This document shows, piece by piece, positions 20,967-33,846 of a stretch of 64,000 nt of DNA. How positions within the stretch are numbered: the stretch's first letter is position 1; each line of letters starts with the position of its first letter. Below the pieces are notes generated by a model, which was not told the DNA's origin, searched no databases, and saw only the letters and a list, made by a program, of their open reading frames with translations. The stretch lies in NCBI GenBank assembly GCA_964017145.1, contig OZ024851.1, positions 3,410,001 through 3,474,000 on the forward strand. The letters are read 5' to 3'. The position numbers and the translations under genes are program-made. The DNA comes from Agrocybe praecox (Eukaryota > Basidiomycota > Agaricomycetes > Agaricales > Agrocybaceae).

Positions 20967-21767
20967 ATGGATCAAACAATTCGCTCTGCAAAGGCCGCCA
21001 GTGATTGGACGCATGATGAACTCGCCGCGTACAACATCATCATTACACCAACATCGCCCGCTTCTTTCTTTCAATCCGATGCAGAGCCGTCGCTCGACCA
21101 CCTTGATCCTGCCATCCTCACCTCAATCATTCCGATTGACCGGAGCCTCCCAGTGACCGCTCCGAGCTATTTGAGATCCCTTAACTTCGTTGCAACTGAA
21201 AAGACAGACAATTTCATTGACAATTTCGCCAAAGCCACTTTGCAACTCTTGGATTTCGAAGAACGATGTGCCTGTGTGGTCCCAGACTGCGACATACCAT
21301 TGACCGTATGTGCTGACATTCGAGGGTCTGTGGCACAAGTAGTCCTTCTCTCCCTTTCCTTGACCGTACTGCTCGTTCTCATACAGGATAAATCACCCTT
21401 CGGAAATCCTGACAACGCCGAGCCGTACGTTGTGGCAGAGGCGATTGGAGCATTTCAATCAAACAACACAAGACGCTCAGATCGGGGCGAAGATGTCCTG
21501 GACGCCATGACCATTCCTTGCATCATCATGTTGGGCACCATCCCCACTTTCTATCTAGTCCCTGTCACCAAGGAATTGAGCGACGCTGTCATGACCGCTC
21601 AGTATCCCCCTTCACAAACTGAGGTCTTGAAGTGCGCCATTCTTGCGGAGAATCAAATGAACACTAGCGTTGGAATGGCAGACCTCGAATTTCGAAAGCT
21701 GGCCCTTAAACGCTTCCTCCAATTCAAGAGTCTTGCGAGGAGCTACTGGCAACAGTTTTTAGATTAG
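20967..21767 (+). CDS. PD-(D/E)XK-like fungal hypothetical protein, full length
   Basis: This intact single-exon gene of 266 codons lies just outside the end of duplication copy I. Landmarks: TPTSPASFFQSDAE, LDHLDPAIL, then a strand VLLVLIQDK and AEPYVVAEAIGAFQSNN, then MTIPCIIMLGTIPTFYLVP, and a C-terminal helix rich in basic and aromatic residues (LALKRFLQFKSLARSYWQQF). The motif spacing resembles the PD-(D/E)XK-like families expanded in Agaricomycetes. I infer a nuclease-like fold, but cannot point to a full catalytic set (QDK instead of ExK). A truncated paralogue is at 12142-12762, in the same orientation, on the other side of copy I. The start is fixed by the paralogue alignment. Confidence 0.65.
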   Translation: MDQTIRSAKAASDWTHDELAAYNIIITPTSPASFFQSDAEPSLDHLDPAILTSIIPIDRSLPVTAPSYLRSLNFVATEKTDNFIDNFAKATLQLLDFEERCACVVPDCDIPLTVCADIRGSVAQVVLLSLSLTVLLVLIQDKSPFGNPDNAEPYVVAEAIGAFQSNNTRRSDRGEDVLDAMTIPCIIMLGTIPTFYLVPVTKELSDAVMTAQYPPSQTEVLKCAILAENQMNTSVGMADLEFRKLALKRFLQFKSLARSYWQQFLD

Positions 21768-22387
21768 TTGTTGTTTCGTCGCCAGTGTTTCAGCTGCCTT
21801 ATACTGTATTATCTTGTTATCTTCCTTGTCGTCTATAATTGCACACCATTCTATGCTCTTATATCATCTCATCTTGACTTCGGCTTCAATCCTCCGAATT
21901 GAATCTGCCATTGACTATTGCGTTCGAAAGTTTGAATATAGCCTCGACAGTCTTCACACGACCCAAAAAGACCTTCACGTAATGCTTGTTTGAGACGTCA
22001 TTGTCTCCGACGATGGGAAACATAGCGTCAATTTTATTCTTTTGATTCCCCCACACTTTTTTCTGTGCTCACAAGGTATCGTTGCATTGACCCGCGTGAA
22101 TTCTCACAGCGTCATATTTCAGCTACGAAGAAGGTTAAAGAAACAAAATTAACTAATGTGTTTTAGCGCTAGTGGCCGTTAAATAAATTACAACAATTAC
22201 GCGATGCGGCAGTCACAACTCTAACGGGATATGTAAACTAGATCAAGATTAAATAATATCATAAAGTGAATACCAGCGAATCCATTCGTCCATAGCCGCT
22301 GCCGTGCGTGGCTGCTCGACGCATTTCAAAACCCCATCCGACCCAGCTAAAATGCGCTCCTCCAGGGAGCTGCTGTACTAATACACA
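21768..22387. other. gene-free stretch
   Basis: 620 bp between convergent genes hold presumed 3' flanks only. Nothing else is recognised. Confidence 0.5.
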
Positions 22388-24160
22388 TCAAGAGAGGTAC
22401 GCTTCAGCATTCCGATGTGGTGCAAAATTGAACGATGGAGTGGTATTATAAACGTCAGTCATTGATTGCGACTCGGAAGCAGTGATTCCTCGACGTGTCC
22501 AATTGGTTCCACGAATGCGTAGTACCATTCTGTTTGTAATAACAGCCGGGAGAACTGGCAAAAAACCTAAGGGTAGGTCAAACAGTTCTATCTGTTCGTT
22601 ACGTCAGCCAAGCGGAGGACTCCATGTATAAGATAATCCCCACTCACCGGTCCAAACACCCAGATGGCCAGACAGGCGATATAAATACCCGCAACACTAT
22701 GAGAAATGTTACCAGTCAGCATATCACATTGATGAATGATCAAATAAACTACCCAAAGAAATAAATTAGCGTGTCTCGAAGAAGGGGATCGACGATGTTT
22801 GGGGACTGATTGTAATGCGTTGATATGTTGAGCGCCCTGCGCACTGCCCACAACCGATAAAGCGCCAGCATACATAATCCGCTGTCGAAGATTAAAGGCG
22901 GTATCAATATTGTGTAGAGTAGGCGTCCGGTTACGGAAAGACATATTCGACCGCCAGGTATGGGGAATACCAGGGCTGCGGCGTTTACGCATGAGCCGCT
23001 AATTGTAATCGGAAACGAAAGGAAGAAACTCTTACGGATGATGGCGTCTAGTTGTCGAATGACTATCCAAATAGAAATTGATACTGCTGTAACAAAGGAT
23101 ACAAACATTATCGCCAATATCTTCTTATTTTGCCGATAAAGAGCGTATGTTCTCAATTGGAGAATACCTTTCGAGGCTTAATCAATAATTGTTTTCATTC
23201 GAAAGTAGCCACTGAAATCTGGTAGCTCACCCTCAGAGATTACTAGGGACACTATTACCGACCATCCTTGCCAGCGTATGAAGCTATGGCCTGTAAAAAT
23301 ATACCGATTAGGCGAATTAAACGTAAAGTACAAAGAAAGACGCGACTCACAACTGTTGTTCAAAGTCATATGTAAGTGAGAACCTCCTTTCAATAGAGAA
23401 AGTGTGTTAATGTAGTATGGCGTACAACTGAATTACAGCCCCCCAGGTAAGTAATAAACTAGACGTTCAGTATGAACAGACTCACAGTAGTCGTCACAGA
23501 TATCGGCAGGAATAACAATTCTGTATCTCCTGTTAGACTAACAAATTCTGGAGTACGGATAGCGTCCATGATGCGTACGATATACGTTCATGCTTTGGGC
23601 TGATACTCAGTGAATCCGTGATAAAAACTAGATATATAGGTCCTTACATCACAGAAAAAAGAGCGTAGTAACGACCCTATGGCTCGATTAAAACGCGGTT
23701 TCCTCAGGGAAGGGATGCGTAGCTTTACCGCTATGAATAGAAACTTGCCAACCGAGTTTGGGCCATTCTAAAAGATTACAAGGTCAATCTTCGCCCATTA
23801 ATTGGTTTAATAGGCGCTGAGAGACCTACCCAGATAAGTTCAATCTGCCCGCTACCTCAGAAGTGTACGTACACGCGGAGTATGCGGTCTCGATTGAAGC
23901 CTGAGCGTGCTCACCTCTTTGTGCGACGTAATGACTGTGATATCCGTGGATGGATTTAATAGTACACAATATACATAATATCAACTTATACAGACCATGG
24001 TCGAAGATCACGATTGTAGCCGCGGAGACTATTCACGTGCTTTCAGAATAGATAAAAAAGGAGGGAAGAAGGCGTGCTACTCACCATGGGCATACTGGGT
24101 GCTTTTCATACCATGATAGATTGCTAGGAGGTATGTAAAAAGTTCTGGTACTGATAACAT
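22388..24160 (-). CDS. DUF6533 seven-TM membrane protein A
   Basis: First (leftmost) of five tandem paralogues. The family is Agaricomycete multi-pass proteins of unknown function with an N-terminal DUF6533. The start is ATG at 24160 (MLSVPELFTYLLAIYHGMK). Tiny exons then give ATIVIFDH, ITSHKE, IELIW, NGPNSVGKFLFI and a RYYALFF exon, followed by a loop, GHSFIRWQGWSVIV, ILQLRTYALYRQNKKIL, a long exon with several spans (IIRKSFFLSFPITISG to LLRDTLIYFFG), VAGIYIACLAIWVFGP, and the last exon IELFDLPLGF to the stop at 22388 (last exon 22388-22591). Each exon has GT-AG borders. The tail has TTPSFNF as in B and E. Exon limits in the loop (about 23400-23570) are uncertain. Confidence 0.65.
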
Positions 24161-25023
24161 TGAGGGGTAAGTGGATGATAGAAGCCCATCTCGCACTATT
24201 CTGCCTGATACTTATAGGAGCTTACGGAAAGCGGGCTGCATAATGTTTAAGCGCGGCTGGTTTAGAAACAGGGGGTGTGTATCGTGTATCTATGTGTATC
24301 ATGTATGACGAGTCTCATCTGTCAATCATTATGCCCGTTTGCCTCATCTGACTATTCGACATTTTTCCCTGTGTGAGCCAAGCCATTCTATCATCAGAGT
24401 TCTAGGTGGCGATTTAACTCGGACCATCACTCCATGCCTACATACTGACACCAAGGGCTTAGGGGACATTTAGGGTTATATTTGTTTCGGGGTTCAAGTC
24501 TATTGAATGGGCATGCGTGAAGCCAATCAAGACCTTGGAAATGAGAGATATAACCTCTGTTTGCAGATCTCTTATATGTGGCGAGAACGGTCATGTTATT
24601 TCAAGGTTCTTGCCTATTCAAGCCCGAAATATCTCTAGCACGCAAACTCGGCAATCAGCCATGTTAGGGAATACCACGTGGCCGAAGTAAGGCCCAACCT
24701 CAACCTTACACAAATGAGCATCAATTCTGGTCATCTCACTTGATATATGCATGAACATGACATTTCATAGATCTCTGCGGGCCCCAATGTATACTTGTTC
24801 AATAAACATGTGCTAAATAATTGTTTTTTATTTGTTTCTGCCACGAAAAGATGAATCGATGTATCGGGGATGGCAGGTATGATATGCCCGAGCTTGTGTT
24901 CGCACGAAAAGCTCAACAGAAAAGCTGTAATTTGATACCTTTTTGCCAGATAAACCGACATTTGTGCCAGTAGCGAGTATAAATTATAATTCAATCCCAT
25001 GCCTATTATAATCTTTAAGATGG
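24161..25023. other. intergenic spacer in the DUF6533 array
   Basis: About 860 bp, promoter side of gene A and 3' side of gene B. No gene is seen. Confidence 0.5.
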
Positions 25024-26717
25024 CTATGCGTCATGGCTCCGATGCATTACGAAATTAAATGAGGGCGAGGTAGAGTAAGCGCCTTCACCAAGCATTACAG
25101 ATGTTGTATTCCTCCATTTAGTAGAACGTATCTGTATGACCATTCGATTAGATATAACCACAGGAAGAGCAACTGCAAATCCCATTGGTGCGGCAAATGA
25201 TCGAATCTTAATGGATAAATTGGTTATTCTGGACACAAAATGCACAAATTGAAGTGGACTTTCACTTACCGAACCGGGCACTACCCACACAACTAAGCAA
25301 GCGATGTAAATACCTCCCACTCTGCAATCGAATGAGTAGTAGTAAGCTTATAATAATTTGGCCGGGCTTACGCAACAAAGTAAATGACTGTGTCTCGAAT
25401 GACGGGGTCGATGAGCTGAGTGCTTGTACTTTTATGCTCATATATTTGAGACATCGAATTGCGTACCGCCAATAGACGATAAAACACGAGCGCGCAGAGG
25501 CACCCTTCGAAAAGAAATGGAGGGATAATAAAAGTGTAGAACAGGTGCGTCGTCACTGGGATGCAGATGGTACCGCCAGCCGTATGAAAAACCTTCGCTG
25601 TAGCTCGGGGCATGAGTTATCAACGCGCTATCGAGGGTATTGAGATCATACGTGTGATTGTACGAACTTCCATTATTATAATCCATGTCGAGATTGAAAT
25701 TTCCGCTGCAAATGTGAGGAACATGGCTATCAAGACTTTCCGATGTTCACGGTAAAGAGCGTATATCCGCAGTTGTAGAATGGCTAAGCGAGCCTGTGTC
25801 AGTTCTCCTTTGCCCCAAAGGCTCATATGCCCTCACCCTGAGCTAAAGCAATAGCAATAATACCAAGAATGGCTTGCACGAAAAAGATGTGATGGCCTAG
25901 GTGTGTTCATAAATCGGGTTTGAGTGTATGGAACGAGATTACTTACAGCTGTCGTATGGAAAGTCACAGGTTTTAAAAGAGCAAAGATTGTACACGAATT
26001 CGTACTCACAACTAAACCAAAGGGAAAACACTCTCCGTTAGTCGTGAAAATTAGTTTATGGTCTTCGGTCACATACCGAAGCAGCAACATCAGGAAAAAA
26101 TAGTTCTACGGGATAACCGTTAAGCATGCCTGTTAGAGGAAAGTTCGTTATACTAATGTCAGAAGTACCGTATAGGTCTATTCTGTATGCCGTCAGGATG
26201 ACCATCAGCCCGCTATCGTGGCACTGTAATGAACGGCCTTACATTGTTGACCCAAGGATAAAGTAGCGACTCTGTCACATACAACGTAAGCGGTAAAATC
26301 AAGGGTAGACTTAGACCTACCGTCAAACACAAGACCTGTCCCACAGACATAGGACCTTTCTAGTGATTCATCGCTTCAGGTCGGAAACTTATGATTCCAT
26401 TGCCGCATAGTCGTACGTACCCAGACATGTTCGATCTGTCGAATAAATTAGCGAGATAGAGGCCGCACTGTGATCCCGTAATGTCTGACCTCTTGATGGA
26501 AAGTAAGAGCTGTTTGTCAAGATAAGTTCTAAGCTCATACTACCTCAGCTGGCTCACGCACCGTGATCAAAGACTACAATACATGCACTAGAAACTTTCC
26601 AATAAACCATCAAGACTAAGCGCCGCAGTAGTGAATAACCAGGCTAACCACGTGCGTATCGAGCACTTTGAATGTCTCGGTAGATATTCAATAAGGAAAG
26701 AGGTGAACGGACTGACA
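25024..26717 (-). CDS. DUF6533 seven-TM membrane protein B
   Basis: The start is ATG at 26717 (MSVRSPLSLLNIYRDIQ, then SARYAR). Small exons give ACIVVFDH, LTFHQE, IEHVW, GPMSVGQVLCLT and SRYFILGST, in the same order as in A, C, D and E. Later exons: an extracellular-type loop, GHHIFFVQAILGIIAIALAQG, ILQLRIYALYREHRKVL, a long multi-span exon with TTHLFYTFIIPPFLFEGC and IRDTVIYFVA, VGGIYIACLVVWVV, and a tail with MGFAVALPVVISNRMV and STSPSFNF. It stops at 25024. About ten introns are needed and all use GT-AG. It is apparently intact; its ligand or role is unknown. Confidence 0.62.
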
Positions 26718-27776
26718 TTGAGAAGGTAGCAAGGGGTTACCGCTGGTGTGAAATTATTGTACTTATGCCTAGAGATGTGCAGATCAAATCACGTTCAATC
26801 ATGATAGAAGGATAAGTATGGGAATTGATCTCCAAGGACATGGGGCTGTAGTTATGACTGTTGCATACACTGAGATGTGATCGTCAAAAGCAGAAGTTGC
26901 CTCGTGAAGCAAGTTGCCAAACCTCCAAAGAAGATCTAGTTGCCGCGCCGTATTCTGTATATCATTTTGATTCTACTTTCAAGTATTTCCTAAATCCGTT
27001 TAGTAAATGAACATAGGATGACTGCGCGACTCGGCTGTGCACTACTAGACAATGTACAAAGTAATGCTTAAGCAAAAATACAACAATGACGGTGTTTATG
27101 TATGTTCCCATCCAGTTGTAAGTATTCTTGCCTTTTATCCCATCACCCAGAAATATACAAGGTCAATTAATCCCCCTTAACAACAACCTTTAGAATCGGC
27201 ACCCAAATTATCTATGATGTATCTGACTACATAACGTCGCAGGCTTCAAGTTACAGGTAGCTTGATCGAGAATCTAGGAATCTTGACAACAAGAACAAAG
27301 GTGCACTGCCACCTGCGGGGTACTAGATTATTAGCTCCTTGATCGTTGCTGCTCGAGTATGTAAACGAGGAAATGTTAGCTAATACCCCAAGAGAAACCA
27401 GAGGATGCAATGGCCGTATTTGAAAACATACCTGGCATAATACCTGGATTTCAAGCAACTAAGGTAGTGATTCATACATACGATTGAAGAAACGAATTGT
27501 CGCGGAACGGTCGATCATTGAAGATTTGATCATGATTGACAGATTGACGTTTCACTGCCTTCGTATCTTGACACTGGCACAGCTCAGAGTGCAGCTGGAT
27601 GACGCAGCTGGGCTCGAAAGCGCGTAGAGCAGCCTCGCACGGATGGCGGTAGTGGTCAAAGGATGATGTATTCGGCTGTAGACTCGTCGCGCTGTCACTG
27701 AGAACTGTACATGATCTAATCTAATCTGACTGGCGCAGATTGCACTGCCACAAGGTTCAGGCTGTTATTATACAGA
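26718..27776. other. intergenic spacer in the DUF6533 array
   Basis: About 1.06 kb with no gene recognised. Confidence 0.5.
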
Positions 27777-29433
27777 TCACAATTCCTGAAGCTCCAACGA
27801 CATGGCGTCTGTTTCTCGGAACGTACTACGAACATTCAGAACAACCCGATTTGAGAGAACACATGAAATTGCTGGTGCAAACCCTGTCGGGGCTTCAGCA
27901 AGCGAAAGCTGATGAAATTGTTGAACAATAACTTCAATAAGCCCCAATAAAGAACAACGAATACCGAGCTTACTGGAGCCGATGCCCAAAATATAATCGA
28001 GATGAGATACACAATGGCAATTCTGCGTCGTGGGATGATCAGCACAGCGTCCGGAGTTTCCTTGTTACAGCGATTTGATGTGACTTACGCTATGAGGTAA
28101 AAGACGGAATCCCGAAGGAGAATTCCAATGATTTTCTGGCTTTGCCGAAGGATGGAACCTGTGGTCTTGAACTCATGTGCGCTTTTATAAATGGTGAGCG
28201 CACACAGCATAGAATCGAAGATAAGCAGAGGTATCCAGAACGCGTAGAATCCCGGCACACGGGATGGGATGCAAAACGTGCCCATGTTGATGAGCACAGC
28301 TTTGGCTTGGGGAATAATTTGAGGCGTCAGCGGCATCTGAATGATACTATTAGACGTACCTGTGATAGATTGAAGACTATGAATCATAATATAGGAAGAG
28401 GTGGCTAAAGCAGCAACGTAGGTAGTTACAACAAGTACAAGAACCTGCCTGTTGAATTGGTAAATTGCGTGCGTTCGTATCTGAAGAATTCCTGGAGAGA
28501 ATATGAGTGACATTGGTCCTGACCATGGTAACAGGATACGTACCTTGAGACAAAACGCAAATGATCAACTCTGTCCATCCTTCCCACTCATAATATCGAG
28601 TACCTGTGCACACCATGAACTTATCGTGAGAGTAAAACAGTCGACATAGAGTGCGTACAACTGTTTTAAATTAGCATAGGAAGACATTTCAGGGGTAGTT
28701 CCAGCTATCATTGTAGAAGAATATCACGCACAGCTTTGTATGGTGAGCATACTATTCAGTTTGATTGAGATGGCAGACGTACCGAATTATCGACTTTATA
28801 GCTGTATATAACTTCACGGTATCTCAGTGCTCCCTGCCCTTGTGATAAACAAGGTAACACACCATAGGAGTTGAAGCTGATTCTGAATAACTATCAAAAC
28901 ACTTGATACACTAGTAGATCACGGCTCACAAGATAGCAGCTAAGATGTAGTAGCGATTCTAGAGTAAATGTATGTTGGAACCCAGAGACGTCCGAGTAGC
29001 AAGTTATGTTCGGACTGACCAGCACGAAAAAGAGAGTCACAAAAGACCATCTCCCCGTCTGCTCGAGAAATAACTGTCAGACTGTCAAGAAGTATGAAAA
29101 AAGGATATTCTAACCCATATTAATTCAATCTAATTATTGAGGAGTTAGCTTGTTCACTGTAAGAAGGTAATCTTCGGTTGGACTTACTTCATCACCGAAC
29201 GTGATTACTAATAGTTTGTTGAGTTATTCTATTCCATAATTCATAGACGCTACGTGTTTGTACCACTTACAGTGATCGTATAGAATGAGCATATTTGATC
29301 CTGCTTTTCAAAGGGAGGAGGAGGCAATTAGCAGTCTCGAAACGTATGCAGTGAGTGATACTTAATGGTGGAAACCCTTACTTCTGGCATAGCGAGTATT
29401 TTCTATGTTGCGTAATAGAGAGAGTTCTTCCAT
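27777..29433 (-). CDS. DUF6533 seven-TM membrane protein C
   Basis: Best-resolved copy. The start is ATG at 29433 (MEELSLLRNIENTRYAR). Exons then read GSNMLILYDH, LITFGDE, IELIW, GRWSFVTLFFVL, NRYYILAAIL, a short FNSY exon, VIYSYKVDNS, YAHHTK, TRYYEWEGWTELIICVLSQG, ILQIRTHAIYQFNRQVLVL, a long exon from SIIQMPL to LLRDSVFYLIA, IAIVYLISIIFWASAP, and EAPTGFAPAISCVLSNR to the stop at 27777. I estimate about 295 residues. A two-base micro-exon (TT) before TRYYEW seems needed to keep frame, as in D. C and D form a subgroup: same WASAP and LSNRVVLNVR endings, no TSPSF tail. Confidence 0.68.
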
Positions 29434-30609
29434 GGCTCAAGGCTTTAAAGAGCGTTACAGGCCAGACGTAAACCAAGCAGCCTAGAGATCTAGGGCATCC
29501 GCTATTATATACGTAATAATGGGAGTCCAAAAATAAAGTCGTAGCCTACATCAAGTTGACCTCACAGGCCAGCGAGGATCAGAACCACTCTGTGAGACAC
29601 GCTAGAAATCACATCGGGTAATTGATCATCTCTGCTCCAATATCAAGCTTGAAGTGTGACAGGATAGTACACATACCTGTCCCCTAACGAGAATCGATCC
29701 TCTGCATTCTCAGTCAATATGATCGTGCGGAGAACTCTGGAGTCTGCGACATGTTGATTGAACCTCCATTTTAGACTAGCATTGGGCGGCAACTAGTAAC
29801 TGTGGAGTTCAGGATGGGCATGATATAAAATCAGGCTACATCCCATGGCAGGACAAGGATTAACAGTATAGGCTGCCATGGCACGGCGATTAGAACATGT
29901 TTAACTAGAATGACCGGTGGGAAATTTCGCATCAATGGAAGTTAATTCAGCCAAGGTTCTTGAAAGGTGCTCTTTTGTCTTACTGATTTTTTTGAGCTGA
30001 GGCCTAGAGAAACTGTAGTATAATTGCCTTTCAAGTTAACCAGTTCAAGACATTATGGTCAAAATGCTTAAACAAAACCCTTAGACATAAGAAAAGAGAT
30101 GGTTGCATATCACTCACCGCTCCGGGTAAGAGATGCATTGGCATCAATAGTTACCATCGACATCGTCTAAGTTGTACAGAGTAGTAAGTAAAGTTAGAGT
30201 TACTCATCCTTGCAAATGGAATATAGAATCCAGCGAAGGTATCCACCCAGGTCGCTAATGAGCGGTCTTGCTGAAACACCCACCTATGCCGAGCAGTATG
30301 CAACTCGATTCAACGTCTCAATCCCGAGGATATCCCAGGTAGGGTGACTTCACAGTGAAGATCATGATGGGAATAAGCAAAGGGTCCAAAATGTACGTAC
30401 AGGCTGGTTAAACGCGTCACACACATACGTGAGCCAGCTGCCAACTGTCAAGCAAGTTGCCACAATAGCGAATCATTCGGTTTCTAATTACAAAGACAAA
30501 TATGGCAAAAGCACCAGTCATATTCATCCCTTGGAATAATGGACAAGTAGATCCATCATGCGAGTATTGGTACATCGAAAGGTTACACAATGATTTTTCC
30601 TCTGAGGGG
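29434..30609. other. intergenic spacer in the DUF6533 array
   Basis: About 1.2 kb with nothing recognised on either strand. Confidence 0.5.
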
Positions 30610-32261
30610 TCATACAGTCTCAGGTTCCGCATCCATGGCCATGCAGGACGATTCCTGAGCTGTATCGCGAACGTTGAGGACCACACGGTTCGACAAGATA
30701 CAGGACATGGCAGGGGCAAATCCGATGGGCGCCTCTGCGAGGGCAAGCTGATAGTATGGTAAATAACATTTATTAGCCTTCCGATGAGTCGAGTGTACGC
30801 ACCGGAGCTGAAGCCCAGAAAACTACGGAAATTAGATATATAATACCAATTCTGTGTGAAAAATAGTTATTATCGCCCACGGTTACTGATAAAGATGTCC
30901 GTGGTAACTCACGCTACAAGATAGAAAACCGAATCTCGAAGGAGAACCCCAATTATGGTCTGACTTTTCCGAATAATCGAACCGGTTGTTTGGAACTCTC
31001 GGGTGCCCTTATAAATTGTCAGTGCGCAAAGCATGCCATCGAAAATGAGTAAGGGTATCCAAAAGGCATAAAATCCTTGGACGCGAGTTGGAAGACAGAA
31101 AGAGTTATTTCCGACTGGCATGGCCCTTACTGCATTTATAATTCAGTCGCGAAATCGAGTGATAAACTACGAGTGGAAGCATACCGATGATGGATCGCAG
31201 ACTCTTGATCAAAATATAGGTAGAGACGCCCAGTGCTGCTACATATCCTGTCGTCATCAGCGCTAGAATCTTTTTGTTGAACAGGTACAGTGCATATGTT
31301 CGGGTCTGCAAGATTCCTAAAAGCAGTATAAGCTTGGAAGCTCATATAACCATAGCGCGGCGTGTAGTACCTTGAGATAATATGCAGATGGTCAACTCGG
31401 TCCATCCTTCCCAGTCATAGTATCGAGTACCTGTTTACATCAGGAGTTGTAACTACCACGAGAAATCAAATCAAGACAAAATACGTACAACTGCGATTCA
31501 AATAAAAAACGGATCGTACTGACAGGTATGATCGATCATTCAGGAAATAAACACGTACAGCTTCGTACGATCTCATGATGAACAGATATTCACTGCGATC
31601 AAAAGGTGAACTTACCACATCGTCTACTCTAGCGCTGTAGATTACTTGTGACCCCCCAGAGTCAATGAATGACACACTTATGTTGAATAAAGGAACATAC
31701 CGAAGGAATTGAAACTGGGTAGTAGGTGCTGTGATAAGTGACCAACACGTAGCAGAATGGAGTCATCGCAACTCACAACACGGCTGCGAGTAGATAGTAT
31801 CGATTCTGATGCCAACTGATATCAATCACGAAACTTTTTGCTATGGGCTTACTTACCAGAAGGAATAAGACCGTTACGATAGACCATCTTCCTTTCTGTA
31901 ATAACAAAACATAAGAGTCCCATCAGACGGCCAATTAGCCACAATGCAAGAACAAATCCACTGACCCATATCAGCTGTACCTATCGTTTTTCGATTAACG
32001 TTGTGTTATTATCTCGGAGAAAGGACGCAAACTCGACTCACTTCATCTCCAAAGGTGATTACTAGATGTTCCGGCCTTTGTATAAGCCGCTGCGCGCCGG
32101 GAGATTAAAGAATGCCAGCTCACAGTGGTCGTATAGAATGAGCATATTAGAACCGGCTTGCGCAAAATATATTAGAGCCGTCTCCAGTGGATGATGAGAA
32201 AAAACTCACTTCGCGCATACCGAGTGTGTGCAAAATTTTGCAACAACGAAATATCCGCCAT
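30610..32261 (-). CDS. DUF6533 seven-TM membrane protein D
   Basis: The start is ATG at 32261 (MADISLLQNFAHTRYAR; exon 1 32210-32261). Exon 2 (32125-32156) gives GSNMLILYDH and exon 3 (32042-32061) LITFGDE. Then come VQLIW, KGRWSIVTVLFLL, NRYYLLAAVL, FNSF, VIYSARVDDV, a loop whose splicing I cannot fix (about 31450-31600), TRYYDWEGWTELTICILSQG, ILQTRTYALYLFNKKILAL, a long exon from MPVGNNSFCLP to LLRDSVFYLVA, IGIIYLISVVFWASAP, and EAPIGFAPAMSCILSNR to the stop at 30610. It is the closest relative of C. One exon near 31570 would contain a stop unless a different acceptor is used, so mild decay cannot be excluded. Confidence 0.62.
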
Positions 32262-33846
32262 ACTCTCAAAGTAGGGCAAGAAATGAAACAGGAATAATAA
32301 AAAGGAACCTGCCGGCTATCGAACCATATATATACTACGCCTATGGGATCAAACAGCCGAGGGAATCAGATCCCGTAGAGCAGGGCATTGAAACAATCTG
32401 ACAGGAACTAAGAGATAATAATACATAACCACCGTTTGGGTAAAAAATCGCATCCACTCTAATCTGAATGGGCAAGAATGATACTACCATAGGAAAATAG
32501 CTGTGGTATACGTGACACGGGATGGTTTGAAACCCTTAACAAGAGTATAAGATGGTCGTTAATACAACGCTCTGAAAACACTCAACTAAGGCTGAGCCTC
32601 CAGTTTCAGCGGGGAGAAAGACGTGAATCCGGGTATTCTCGGACTTGCAATTGCTAACTTTCCAGTAATGTCAAACTACCGAGGAAGTAGAGATGAAGAG
32701 GTAGCGCGTCTTGTCGTTGAAGGGGAAAAAGAAATCCTATGTACATCTGAAAAAGGTTGAGTGAAATGTTGAATCGAATTTTTGGCTCTTCGAGTTGATT
32801 TAGGTGTCCAGGAAGATCGCAGCGCAGAACAAGCAACATGGATTGCGACGCGTCATCCTAGGCACAGACTTGAAATTGATTCGTATGTCGGAAAAGGCGA
32901 GCTATATGTCGATCAAGTAGGAATAAGGGAAAGGCCTCGTTATGGATATGGAGAGCAACGAATACGGATCAACATGGATTTTATAAAACAGACATAGCCA
33001 CTGATCGATGATCCAATCAATCACCATAATCACCTGATCATCACACTATTTATAAGTAGAGCATTGAGCGCTAGACTACGGCAATTGATCATGACTGCTC
33101 CAGTTTACTGGTAACTATGCAACATATTCGTCGATTGAGATTTTGAAGAGAAAACTTATTATTGCTTACTAAAACCGTTATAATCACTTTCCTTGTTAGA
33201 TAATGGATTGAGTGGGTGAAAAAAGGGGAGGCGCTGGATGGCGGTAATGTAGTAAATATATATAGTAACATAACCCGTGGATGATCCTCATCCCATCTTC
33301 GGCTTGTCCACAGAAGTTAAATGCCATGTGCTTGCTTTTAATAAGACAAAAAAAGTAGACACAGCGTTGATTGATTCACATGTAACGTGGAGGTCATCGC
33401 CTCATCCGTCGCTGTTCAATGTCACCTCTCCATCACAGTATGTGTTCTTACCAGTAAGCGCTTTCATTCCACAACAGCGATGGAGAGGAATTCCAGCCTT
33501 ACAATTCCTGGTACTGCCACTGGAGTCATTAAATTAAAATAGATGCACGAGTCTGTCATCTGGATGCACTCACGAATACCGTCAAATTTACAGACCCGGG
33601 GATGTACTGCTATTTCTCCCGTATAGGAAGGATCAGTGGCGTTGATTCGGAACAAATATCTTTTATGGCCAACTATAGCCGGGAAATTTTTAGCCTTCAT
33701 CACAGATTTTCGAGTGTGCGTCTTACACCTTCAATCGTAGCCATGCACATACAAAACATTAATGCAGTCTATTACAATAGAGATATAGTACGTACTGAGT
33801 TGATCGAAATTTTACATAAGTCCTCCAAGCGGAAGGAATCATACTT
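32262..33846. other. intergenic spacer in the DUF6533 array
   Basis: About 1.6 kb. Only short open frames are present and no gene is recognised. Confidence 0.5.

Noticed and set aside
30502..30762. Plus-strand 86-codon open frame
   Set aside because: It is the antisense shadow of the last exon of DUF6533 gene D, which has clear family homology.
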